Below are positions 43,005 to 50,383 of a DNA stretch of 64,000 nucleotides, piece after piece. The number at the start of each line of letters is the position of its first letter. Positions within the stretch are counted from its first letter, which is position 1. Location of the stretch: contig NZ_JBKDZH010000049.1 of assembly GCF_047971185.1 (NCBI RefSeq), positions 1 through 64,000 of the forward strand. The letters are read 5' to 3'. The position numbers and the translations under genes are program-made. The notes under the pieces are model-generated. The model was not told the origin of the DNA. It ran no database searches and saw nothing but the letters and a program-made list of their open reading frames with translations. Source of the stretch: Kluyvera sp047971185. Its GTDB lineage: Bacteria; Pseudomonadota; Gammaproteobacteria; Enterobacterales; Enterobacteriaceae.

Positions 43005-43919
43005 ATGGAGACATTCTTTCTGCAACAGTTAGTCAATGGCTTGACGCTGGGTTCTGTCTACGGATTGATCGCCATTGGTTACACCATGGTATACGGTATT
43101 ATCGGCATGATTAACTTCGCGCATGGCGAAGTGTATATGATCTCGGCCTATCTCTGCGCGATTGGTCTGGCGCTGCTGTCGTTCTTCGGCCTGCACTCCT
43201 TTCCACTGCTGATCCTCGGCACGCTGGTCTTTACCATCGTGGTCACCGGCGTGTATGGCTGGACTATTGAGCGCATCGCCTACAAGCCGCTGCGTAACTC
43301 TACGCGCCTGGCGCCGCTGATTTCCGCCATCGGCATGTCGCTGATTCTGCAAAACTATGCGCAAATCAGCCAGGGCCCGCGTCAGCAGGGGGTTCCAACG
43401 ATGCTGGACGGCGTACTGCGCTGGCATATTGGCGAAGGATTTGTGCAGATCACCTACACCAAGGTCTTCATCCTGCTGGCGTCGTTTGCCGGGATGCTGC
43501 TGCTGACGTGGATTATCGGCCACACCCGTCTCGGGCGGATGTGCCGGGCGGTGCAGCAGGATCGCAAAATGGCGTCCATTCTGGGGATCAACACCGATCG
43601 CATTATCTCGCTGGTGTTTGTGATCGGGGCGGCAATGGCGGGGCTGGCTGGGGTGTTGATCACCATGAACTACGGCACTTTCGACTTCTATGCCGGGTTT
43701 ATTATCGGCATCAAGGCGTTTACCGCGGCGGTGCTCGGCGGTATCGGTTCGCTGCCGGGGGCGATGCTGGGCGGGCTGCTGCTTGGCGTGGCCGAAGCGC
43801 AGTTCTCGGGGATGGTCAATTCTGACTATAAAGATGTGTTCTCATTCGGCCTGCTGGTGGTGATCCTGATTTTCCGCCCGCAGGGGCTGCTCGGCCGCCC
43901 GATTGTGGCCAAAGTGTAG
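43005..43919 (+). CDS. Branched-chain amino acid ABC transporter permease (LivH-like)
   Basis: 304 residues with about eight transmembrane helices. LivH signature ALGSVYG-type start is seen as NGLTLGSVYGLIAIGYTMVY, then GMINFAHGEVYMISAYLC, and near the end GGIGSLPGAMLGGLLLG. Forms the membrane channel with the LivM-like protein; 9 bases before it. Confidence 0.88.
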   Translation: METFFLQQLVNGLTLGSVYGLIAIGYTMVYGIIGMINFAHGEVYMISAYLCAIGLALLSFFGLHSFPLLILGTLVFTIVVTGVYGWTIERIAYKPLRNSTRLAPLISAIGMSLILQNYAQISQGPRQQGVPTMLDGVLRWHIGEGFVQITYTKVFILLASFAGMLLLTWIIGHTRLGRMCRAVQQDRKMASILGINTDRIISLVFVIGAAMAGLAGVLITMNYGTFDFYAGFIIGIKAFTAAVLGGIGSLPGAMLGGLLLGVAEAQFSGMVNSDYKDVFSFGLLVVILIFRPQGLLGRPIVAKV

Positions 43920-43928
43920 GAGCGGACG

Positions 43929-45218
43929 ATGACTCATTCAACGGCTTCACACGAAACGTTTTCCCTGAAACGCTGCCTTCTTGACGCGATTTTCTCCGGC
44001 CTGGTGGCGCTGATTATCTTTGGGCCCATCGTTGGCGTGGTGCTCGACGGCTACGGTTTTAACTTTGAAGGCCAGCGGCTGGTGTGGATTATCGCGGTGG
44101 TGATGATCGGCCGCTTTGCGCTCAGCTCCGCTGCCACCACGGCGGTCGGGCGACGCTTTGCCTCCCGTTTTGACAGCGATAACGCGGGCGTTTATGTCCG
44201 CCCGGTGGATTACAAAAGCCGCATGCGCTGGATCATTCCACTGATACTGGCGCTGGCCATCTGCTTCCCGTTTGTCGCCACCAAATACGTGCTGACGGTG
44301 GCCATCCTCGGCCTGATCTACGTGCTGTTGGGGCTAGGGCTGAACATCGTGGTGGGCCTCGCGGGGCTGCTGGATCTGGGCTACGTGGCGTTTTACGCCA
44401 TTGGCGCCTACGGTCTGGCGCTGGGTTATCAGTATCTGGGGCTGGGTTTCTGGTCGATGCTGCCGCTGGCGGCGCTGATGGCGGCGGCGGCGGGCGCGCT
44501 GCTCGGCTTCCCGGTGCTGCGTATGCACGGCGACTATCTGGCGATTGTGACCCTTGGCTTTGGCGAAATCATCCGTCTGATCCTCAATAACTGGCTGAGT
44601 TTTACCGGCGGCCCGAACGGTATTTCCGCGCCGCCGCCCACCTTCTTTGGCCTTGAGTTCGGAAGGCGGGCAAAAGAGGGCGGGGTGCCGTTCCACGAGT
44701 TCTTCCATCTCACCTACAACCCCAACCTGAAGTTTATTTTTATCTATGCGGTGCTGGTGCTGGTGGTTCTGCTGGTGCTCTACATCAAGCATCGTCTGAC
44801 GCGCATGCCGATTGGCCGCGCGTGGGAGGCGCTGCGTGAAGATGAAATCGCCTGTCGCTCGATGGGGCTGAATCACGTGCTGGTCAAGCTGTCGGCCTTT
44901 ACCCTCGGGGCGTCGACGGCGGGGATTGCCGGCGTGTTCTTTGCCACCTACCAGGGCTTCGTCAACCCGACATCATTCACCTTCTTTGAGTCGGCGCTGA
45001 TCCTCGCCATTGTGGTGCTGGGCGGAATGGGCTCCACCGTCGGCGTGGTGCTGGCGGCGTTTGTGCTGACCGTCACTCCCGAGCTGCTGCGTAGCTTCGC
45101 CGAGTACCGCGTGCTGCTGTTTGGCGTGTTGATGGTGGTGATGATGATCTGGCGGCCGCGCGGCCTGATTCGCATTAATCGCAGCGGATTTGCGGTGCGT
45201 AAAGGAGTGGCGCCATGA
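43929..45218 (+). CDS. Branched-chain amino acid ABC transporter permease (LivM-like)
   Basis: 429 residues with about ten hydrophobic segments and an N-terminal extension typical of LivM. Signature stretches: LGLGLNIVVGLAGLLDLGYV and LVVLLVLYIKHRLTRMPIGR, the latter leading to the ATPase coupling loop AWEALREDEIACRSMGLN. Stop overlaps the next gene by 4 bases. Confidence 0.88.
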   Translation: MTHSTASHETFSLKRCLLDAIFSGLVALIIFGPIVGVVLDGYGFNFEGQRLVWIIAVVMIGRFALSSAATTAVGRRFASRFDSDNAGVYVRPVDYKSRMRWIIPLILALAICFPFVATKYVLTVAILGLIYVLLGLGLNIVVGLAGLLDLGYVAFYAIGAYGLALGYQYLGLGFWSMLPLAALMAAAAGALLGFPVLRMHGDYLAIVTLGFGEIIRLILNNWLSFTGGPNGISAPPPTFFGLEFGRRAKEGGVPFHEFFHLTYNPNLKFIFIYAVLVLVVLLVLYIKHRLTRMPIGRAWEALREDEIACRSMGLNHVLVKLSAFTLGASTAGIAGVFFATYQGFVNPTSFTFFESALILAIVVLGGMGSTVGVVLAAFVLTVTPELLRSFAEYRVLLFGVLMVVMMIWRPRGLIRINRSGFAVRKGVAP

Positions 45219-46093
45219 GCCAGGACGTCATTTTAAGCGTTGAACATCTGATGATGCATTTCGGCGGAATTAAGGCTCTCAACGACGTTAACCTCGAGGT
45301 GCAGCGCGGCTCGATTACCGCGCTGATCGGCCCTAACGGCGCGGGGAAGACCACGGTATTTAACTGCCTGACCGGCTTCTATAAGGCTTCTGGCGGTCAC
45401 ATTCTGTTCAATACCCGCAGTAAAACCACCAACGTGATCCAGATTCTTGGGCAGAAGTTTCAGCCGGGCGATTGGGTCAACCCCGCGCAGCTTGGGCAGC
45501 GGATTTTTTACAAAATGTTCGGCGGGACCCACCTCGTTAACCGGGCGGGGCTGGCACGGACCTTTCAGAACATCCGCCTGTTCCGCGAGATGTCGGTGGT
45601 GGAGAACCTGCTGGTGGCGCAGCATATGCAGGTCAACCGTAACCTGGTGGCGGGGATTCTCAACACCCCGGCCTACCGCCGGGCAGAGAGCGTCGCGTTG
45701 GATCGCGCCTTTTACTGGCTGGAGGTGGTGGATCTGGTCGACTGCGCCAACCGGCTGGCGGGCGAAATGTCCTACGGCCAGCAGCGCCGTCTGGAGATTG
45801 CCCGCGCGATGTGCACCGGCCCGGAGATGCTGTGCCTCGATGAACCGGCCGCCGGGCTAAACCCGGTGGAGACACGAGCGCTGAGCAAAATTATCCGCTT
45901 CCTGCGCGAGCATCACGCCATTACCGTGCTGCTGATTGAACATGATATGGGGATGGTGATGGAGATTTCGGACCATATCATCGTGCTGGACCACGGCGAC
46001 GTGATTGCCCAGGGCAAAGCGGAGCAGATTCAACACGATGAGAAAGTGATCGCCGCCTATCTCGGGGCCAGCGAAGACGAGGTCAGCCTATGA
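45215..46093 (+). CDS. Branched-chain amino acid ABC transporter ATPase (LivG-like)
   Basis: 292 residues. Walker A GPNGAGKT, signature MSYGQQRRLE, Walker B CLDEPAAGLNP, and the LivG-specific insert (KFQPGDWVNPAQLGQRIFYK) and C-terminal tail. Coupled to its neighbours by ATGA overlaps on both sides. Confidence 0.9.
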   Translation: MSQDVILSVEHLMMHFGGIKALNDVNLEVQRGSITALIGPNGAGKTTVFNCLTGFYKASGGHILFNTRSKTTNVIQILGQKFQPGDWVNPAQLGQRIFYKMFGGTHLVNRAGLARTFQNIRLFREMSVVENLLVAQHMQVNRNLVAGILNTPAYRRAESVALDRAFYWLEVVDLVDCANRLAGEMSYGQQRRLEIARAMCTGPEMLCLDEPAAGLNPVETRALSKIIRFLREHHAITVLLIEHDMGMVMEISDHIIVLDHGDVIAQGKAEQIQHDEKVIAAYLGASEDEVSL

Positions 46094-46806
46094 GCGAGCC
46101 GATGCTGGAGTTTCGCGAGGTGGACGTCTATTACGGCGTTATTCAGGCGCTGAAGCAGGTTTCATTACAGGTGAATCAGGGGGAAACCGTTTCGCTGATT
46201 GGGGCTAACGGCGCGGGGAAATCGACGCTGCTGATGTCGATTTTCGGCCAGCCGCGGGTGCGCAGCGGGCAAATTCTGTTCTGCGGCGACGACATCAGCC
46301 ATCGCTCCACCCACTATGTGGCCTCGGCGGGGATCGCCCAGGCCCCGGAAGGGCGGCGCATTTTCCCCGATATGACCGTGGAAGAAAATCTGCTGATGGG
46401 CACCATCCCCATTGGCAATCAGCATGCGGCGCAGGATCTGCAAAGCATGTTCGATCTGTTTCCGCGTCTCAAAGAGCGGCGCAAGCAGCAGGCAATGACC
46501 ATGTCCGGCGGTGAACAGCAGATGCTGGCCATTGCCCGCGCGCTGATGAGTCGCCCGAAGCTGCTGCTGCTCGACGAGCCAAGCCTCGGGCTGGCGCCGA
46601 TTGTGGTGAAGCAGATATTCCAGACGCTACGCGAACTGGCCCGCGACGGCATGACCATTTTCCTGGTAGAGCAAAACGCCCACCATGCGCTGAAGCTGTC
46701 GGATCGGGGGTACGTGATGGTCAACGGGCAAATTCGCCTCAGCGGCAGCGGCGAGGAGCTGCTGGGCAATCAGGAGGTGCGCAAAGCCTATCTGGGCGGC
46801 GTATAG
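46090..46806 (+). CDS. Branched-chain amino acid ABC transporter ATPase (LivF-like)
   Basis: 238 residues. Walker A GANGAGKST, signature MSGGEQQMLA, Walker B LLLDEPSLGLAP and the LivF-type QAPEGRRIFPDMTVEENL. Last gene of the five-gene operon. The permease pair and two ATPases would complete one importer with the binding protein at 41.8 kb. Confidence 0.9.
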   Translation: MSEPMLEFREVDVYYGVIQALKQVSLQVNQGETVSLIGANGAGKSTLLMSIFGQPRVRSGQILFCGDDISHRSTHYVASAGIAQAPEGRRIFPDMTVEENLLMGTIPIGNQHAAQDLQSMFDLFPRLKERRKQQAMTMSGGEQQMLAIARALMSRPKLLLLDEPSLGLAPIVVKQIFQTLRELARDGMTIFLVEQNAHHALKLSDRGYVMVNGQIRLSGSGEELLGNQEVRKAYLGGV

Positions 46807-46811
46807 CAGGC

Positions 46812-46843
46812 ATTGCTGGAGTTAGACGGCAAACTCCGGCATC
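46812..46843 (+). terminator. Hairpin after the Liv operon
   Basis: TGCTGGAGTT and AACTCCGGCA pair with one wobble within 46812-46843. No long T run; weak terminator or stabilising hairpin. Confidence 0.4.
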
Positions 46844-46890
46844 ATTGCGCCTGAACTGAGTGACCTCATCAACAACGACAGAGATTGAGT

Positions 46891-47559
46891 ATGAAAACGG
46901 GACCTTTAACCGAAAGCGAACTGGAATGGCTGGACGAGACCATTGCGAAGTATGCCTCCGACGCGTCAATTATCGACGTCTCCGAACTGGACGGTATGCT
47001 GACCGCGATCCTCTCCTCACCGCTGGAGATTGAACCCGCCGAGTGGATGTTTGCCGTATGGGGCGGTGCCGATCATGTGCCGCATTGGGCCACCGATCGC
47101 GAGCGCGACCGTTTTGTGAATCTCACCCTGCAGCATATGAGCGATATTGCCGACCGCCTGAACGATTATCCGGATCAGTTTGAACCGCTGTTTGGTACCC
47201 GTGAAGAAGAAGGGCAGGAGCTGACCATCGTTGAAGAGTGGTGCTATGGCTACCTGCGCGGCGCGCGCCTGACCGACTGGTCCGGTCTGCCGGAAGAGCA
47301 GCAGGCGGCGTTTGACTGCATTGCGCTGCACGGCGATGAAGAGAAAAGTGAAGCGCTCGGCGCCTTTACGGCAGAGCAGTATCTCGACAGTATCGATAAA
47401 ATTCGCCCGGCGGCGCTGGATCTGTTCGACTACTGGATGGATAACCCGAAAGCCGCGCCGGTGAAGCAGCCGATTAAAAACGAGCAGAAGATTGGCCGTA
47501 ACGATCCCTGCCCGTGCGGCAGCGGTAAAAAATATAAGCAGTGCTGTTTAGCAAAATGA
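46891..47559 (+). CDS. yecA: YecA, UPF0149 family SEC-C metal-binding protein
   Basis: 222 residues from the ATG giving MKTGPLTESELEWLDETIAK (E. coli 221). The C-terminus carries a SEC-C zinc motif, NDPCPCGSGKKYKQCC. E. coli YecA is an abundant soluble protein that binds ribosomes and SecA. The upstream in-frame ATG at 46885 is less likely. Confidence 0.93.
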   Translation: MKTGPLTESELEWLDETIAKYASDASIIDVSELDGMLTAILSSPLEIEPAEWMFAVWGGADHVPHWATDRERDRFVNLTLQHMSDIADRLNDYPDQFEPLFGTREEEGQELTIVEEWCYGYLRGARLTDWSGLPEEQQAAFDCIALHGDEEKSEALGAFTAEQYLDSIDKIRPAALDLFDYWMDNPKAAPVKQPIKNEQKIGRNDPCPCGSGKKYKQCCLAK

Positions 47560-47585
47560 AAAAGGGGCCGATTGGCCCCTTTTTT
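47559..47585. terminator. Bidirectional terminator between yecA and tyrP
   Basis: AAAAAGGGGCC (47559-47569) and GGCCCCTTTTT (47574-47584) with a GATT loop; A and T tracts on both sides make it work for both convergent genes. It overlaps the last base of the yecA stop. Confidence 0.9.
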
Positions 47586-47591
47586 ACACGG

Positions 47592-48803
47592 TTATCCCAC
47601 CGACGGCAGCAGGCCGGTGGCAATACCTGCCTGAATGGCAATCACCGCAATCCCGCAGGCAAACACCAGCCACAGCATCGGCTGGCCGCCGGCGACGCGA
47701 TAGCCGGCCTGCGGGTGATGTTTACGGCTTTGCAGCGTCAACAATGACGGAATTATTAGCGCCAGCACCGCCAGGGCCACGCCCGCATAGCCCAGCGCCA
47801 TTACGAAACCGCGCGGATAGAACAGCGCGAAGGCCAGCGGCGGCAGGAAGGTGATGCCGCCGGTTTGCAGGCGGCCGCGAACGGTATTTTTGCGCTGGAA
47901 CAGATCGGCCAGATAGTCAAACAGCCCCAGCGCGACGCCGAGGAAGGAGGTCGCCAGCGCCAGGTCGGCAAACAGGTGAACCGCCAGCTCGACGTGCGGC
48001 GAGGCCACGACCTCGCGGATCGCCATCAGCAGCCCGTTCAGACCGGCGTGCTGAGCCATCAGCGCGCTGAACATCGGCGAGTCGATGCTGCCGAGGGTCG
48101 CCAGCTGCCAGAACAGATAGGCCACCAGCGGGATGGCGCTGCCGATGATAAAGATGCCGCGCAGCTTGCGCACGTCACCGTTCATATAGCTGACGATACT
48201 CGGTACGCTGCCGTGGAAGCCAAACGAGGTAAAGATCACCGGAATGGCCGACAGCGCCAGGCCCTGAGCCAGCGGCAGGGTCATCAGGTTAATTTTATGA
48301 ATGTGCGGCAGCAGCAGCGCCAGCATCACGATCAGAAAGATGATTTTGGCGCTGAACAGGAAACGGTTGAACAAATCGACCAGCGAGGTCCCCACGCAGA
48401 TCACCATTCCGCCGATAGCGCTGAACAGCAGTACGCCGACGGCGGGCGGCATATCAATGCTAAACCACTGGCTGAGGCTTGAGGCCAGCAGTTCGCCCGC
48501 GCCGCTGATATACGCCGCCGTGAGCGCATACATCAGGAACATCATGCTGAAGCCGGTCACCCATTGCCCGTAGCGACCGAGGTAGCGCAGCGCCAGCGAA
48601 CCTAAGCCGGTGTCGGCCGGCACGTGCTGGTACACTTCCAGCAGCAGCAGGGCGGTATAGCACATTAAGGCCCACAGGCCGACCAGCAGCACCAGCGTGA
48701 CGCCAAAACCGACGCCCGCCGAGGCTAACGGCATTGCCAGCATACCTGCGCCTATCGTGGTGCCGGCGACGATTAAAATACTCCCCAGAGTGCGGTTCTT
48801 CAC
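47592..48803 (-). CDS. tyrP: TyrP, tyrosine-specific transporter
   Basis: 403 residues, the E. coli length, from a GTG at 48801-48803 (MKNRTLGSILIVAGTTIGAG). Eleven transmembrane segments of the aromatic amino acid permease family; KSFGFHGSVPSIVSYMNGD-like segment TSFGFHGSVPSIVSYMNGDV is conserved. Proton-driven tyrosine uptake. Two TyrR boxes lie 70-110 bases upstream. Confidence 0.95.
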   Translation of the reverse strand: MKNRTLGSILIVAGTTIGAGMLAMPLASAGVGFGVTLVLLVGLWALMCYTALLLLEVYQHVPADTGLGSLALRYLGRYGQWVTGFSMMFLMYALTAAYISGAGELLASSLSQWFSIDMPPAVGVLLFSAIGGMVICVGTSLVDLFNRFLFSAKIIFLIVMLALLLPHIHKINLMTLPLAQGLALSAIPVIFTSFGFHGSVPSIVSYMNGDVRKLRGIFIIGSAIPLVAYLFWQLATLGSIDSPMFSALMAQHAGLNGLLMAIREVVASPHVELAVHLFADLALATSFLGVALGLFDYLADLFQRKNTVRGRLQTGGITFLPPLAFALFYPRGFVMALGYAGVALAVLALIIPSLLTLQSRKHHPQAGYRVAGGQPMLWLVFACGIAVIAIQAGIATGLLPSVG

Positions 48804-48871
48804 GCTTTCCTCTACTTCACAACGTATTCACAACGAAAGATGTCGCGCAGAGTATGTGAATCCGCTGCTTT

Positions 48872-48912
48872 CGTCAAATCTGAATTACAGAGACTGTACA
48901 CTTATGTTTACG
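48872..48912 (-). promoter_or_regulatory. Two adjacent TyrR boxes of tyrP
   Basis: The strong box TGTACA-CTTATG-TTTACG (48895-48912) matches TGTAAA-N6-TTTACA at 10 of 12 conserved bases. The weaker CGTCAA-ATCTGA-ATTACA (48872-48889) lies next to it, 23 bp centre to centre. E. coli tyrP has the same strong-plus-weak pair, giving repression with tyrosine and activation with phenylalanine. Confidence 0.8.
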
Positions 48913-48999
48913 TATTTTATTAGGCAACAGAAAGCTGCGCTAGCGCAAAACATGCAATACAAATGCAGTTTATGGCGGCGTTTTTTAAGGGGAGAAATA

Positions 49000-49239
49000 A
49001 TGGACTCTATTCACGGTCACGAAGTACTGAATATGATGATTGCATCCGGCGAACAGTACAGTGTTGAAAGCCTGGAAGCGGCTATTCACGCGCGCTTCGG
49101 CGAGCAGGCGCGTTTTCATACCTGTTCAGCGGAAAATATGACCGCTGGCGAGCTGGTGGCTTTTTTGCAGAAGAAAGGCAAGTTTATTCCGCAGGAATCT
49201 GGCTTTACGACGGAAGAAAGTAAAATTTGCCGTCATTAA
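49000..49239 (+). CDS. yecH: YecH, DUF2492 metal-binding protein
   Basis: 79 residues, the E. coli length: MDSIHGHEVLNMMIASGEQY, then ARFGEQARFHTCSAENMTAG. A conserved His/Cys set (H5, H7, HTC, C-R-H end) suggests metal binding. Function unknown. AGGGGAGAAATA ribosome binding site. Confidence 0.92.
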   Translation: MDSIHGHEVLNMMIASGEQYSVESLEAAIHARFGEQARFHTCSAENMTAGELVAFLQKKGKFIPQESGFTTEESKICRH

Positions 49240-49242
49240 TCG

Positions 49243-49266
49243 GCAGCGGCGTATAAACGCCGCTGC
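49243..49266. terminator. Bidirectional hairpin between yecH and ftnA
   Basis: GCAGCGGCG (49243-49251) and CGCCGCTGC (49258-49266), 9-bp perfect stem between convergent genes; no clear T run. Confidence 0.6.
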
Positions 49267-49273
49267 ACAAATA

Positions 49274-49771
49274 TTAATTCTGGGTATCGAGCGTGGCCAG
49301 CTCTTTATCAATAAAGTACAGCCCTTCGCCGCTTTTGCCCGCCAGCGTTAACTTATCGATTACTGATTTAAACAGTTTTTCTTCTTCATGCTGTTCAGCG
49401 ACATACCACTGCAGGAAATTAAAGGTCGGATAATCCTGGCTGGACATGGCGGCGTGTGCCAGTTCATTGATTTTACTGGTAATCAGCTGCTCATGTTCGT
49501 AGGTGACGCGGAACAGTTCGTCCAGCGAGGCGTACTCGGCAAACGGTGAAGAGACGGTGTTGATGCGCGGCAGGCTGCCGGTGTCGGTCAGGTAATCGAA
49601 CAGACGCTGCATGTGCGTCATCTCTTCCTGTGCGTGACGACGTAAAAAGGCGGCGGCGCCTTCAAAGCTGTTGTAGCTGCACCAGGCGCTCATCTGTTGA
49701 TACAGCAGCGAAGAATAAAGTTCGAGATTCATTTGTTCGTTTAATTTCTCGATCATTGGCGCTTTTAGCAT
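49274..49771 (-). CDS. ftnA: FtnA, non-haem ferritin
   Basis: 165 residues, the E. coli length. All ferroxidase ligands are present: E17, E50, H53, E94, Q127 and E130. Forms a 24-subunit iron-storage shell in the cytosol. In E. coli it is induced by Fur relieving H-NS silencing; the upstream 190 bases here are A-T-rich, compatible with H-NS binding. Confidence 0.95.
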   Translation of the reverse strand: MLKAPMIEKLNEQMNLELYSSLLYQQMSAWCSYNSFEGAAAFLRRHAQEEMTHMQRLFDYLTDTGSLPRINTVSSPFAEYASLDELFRVTYEHEQLITSKINELAHAAMSSQDYPTFNFLQWYVAEQHEEEKLFKSVIDKLTLAGKSGEGLYFIDKELATLDTQN

Positions 49772-49961
49772 GGTGTCGCTCCCGAAAAAATACGTTAATA
49801 GTTAATAACAGCGGAACTATAAGTTGTTATTAAAATATTTGCAAAAGGTAAATATAAAATTATTTATATAATAATGCGAATAGGAATGAAACTCATTGGC
49901 GTAAATATAACGATAAATATCAAGGCGGAAATAATAACGCCGGAATTCACCGGCGCAGGAA

Positions 49962-50297
49962 TTAATAATAGGCGGCGGAGGCCGGAATATTGGCAATGCC
50001 GCGGCACTGGTATTGCAGCGTGACGTGCTCATTGAGGCACAATGAACCGCTAATGGTGGAACAGGTGGTAATCGGCTGGCCGAAGGAAAAGGCGGTGGCG
50101 TAGCCCATTTGCTGGCAGGCCTTGTTGGCCTCGGATTGTGCCAGGTAGTTATCGGTATAGGCATTTTGTAATACCGCCTGCCCGTAGGTCAGGCGAACGA
50201 TCCCGCTGGTCGCATCAACTTCGCTGACGCTCGCCGTGCGGGGAATCGAACACGCGGTGAGGGCCAGCAGGGCGGGAATAAGAATGAGGCTTTTCAT
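49962..50297 (-). CDS. yecR: YecR, FlhDC-regulated lipoprotein
   Basis: 111 residues from an ATG at 50297 (an adjacent ATG at 50300 is possible). Lipobox ALTAC near residue 16 after a hydrophobic signal. The mature part has cysteines in NKACQQMGYATAFSFGQPIT, CSTISGSLC and QYQCRG that may form disulfides. E. coli yecR is flagellar-regulon controlled, role unknown. Confidence 0.85.
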   Translation of the reverse strand: MKSLILIPALLALTACSIPRTASVSEVDATSGIVRLTYGQAVLQNAYTDNYLAQSEANKACQQMGYATAFSFGQPITTCSTISGSLCLNEHVTLQYQCRGIANIPASAAYY

Positions 50298-50383
50298 CAT
50301 GTCGCTCTGCGCAATCTGTCGTAGCCCCATTATACCCGCACAGGCCGGCGAGCAATCCCTTGAATAGTCGCCAGATTCAGGGG

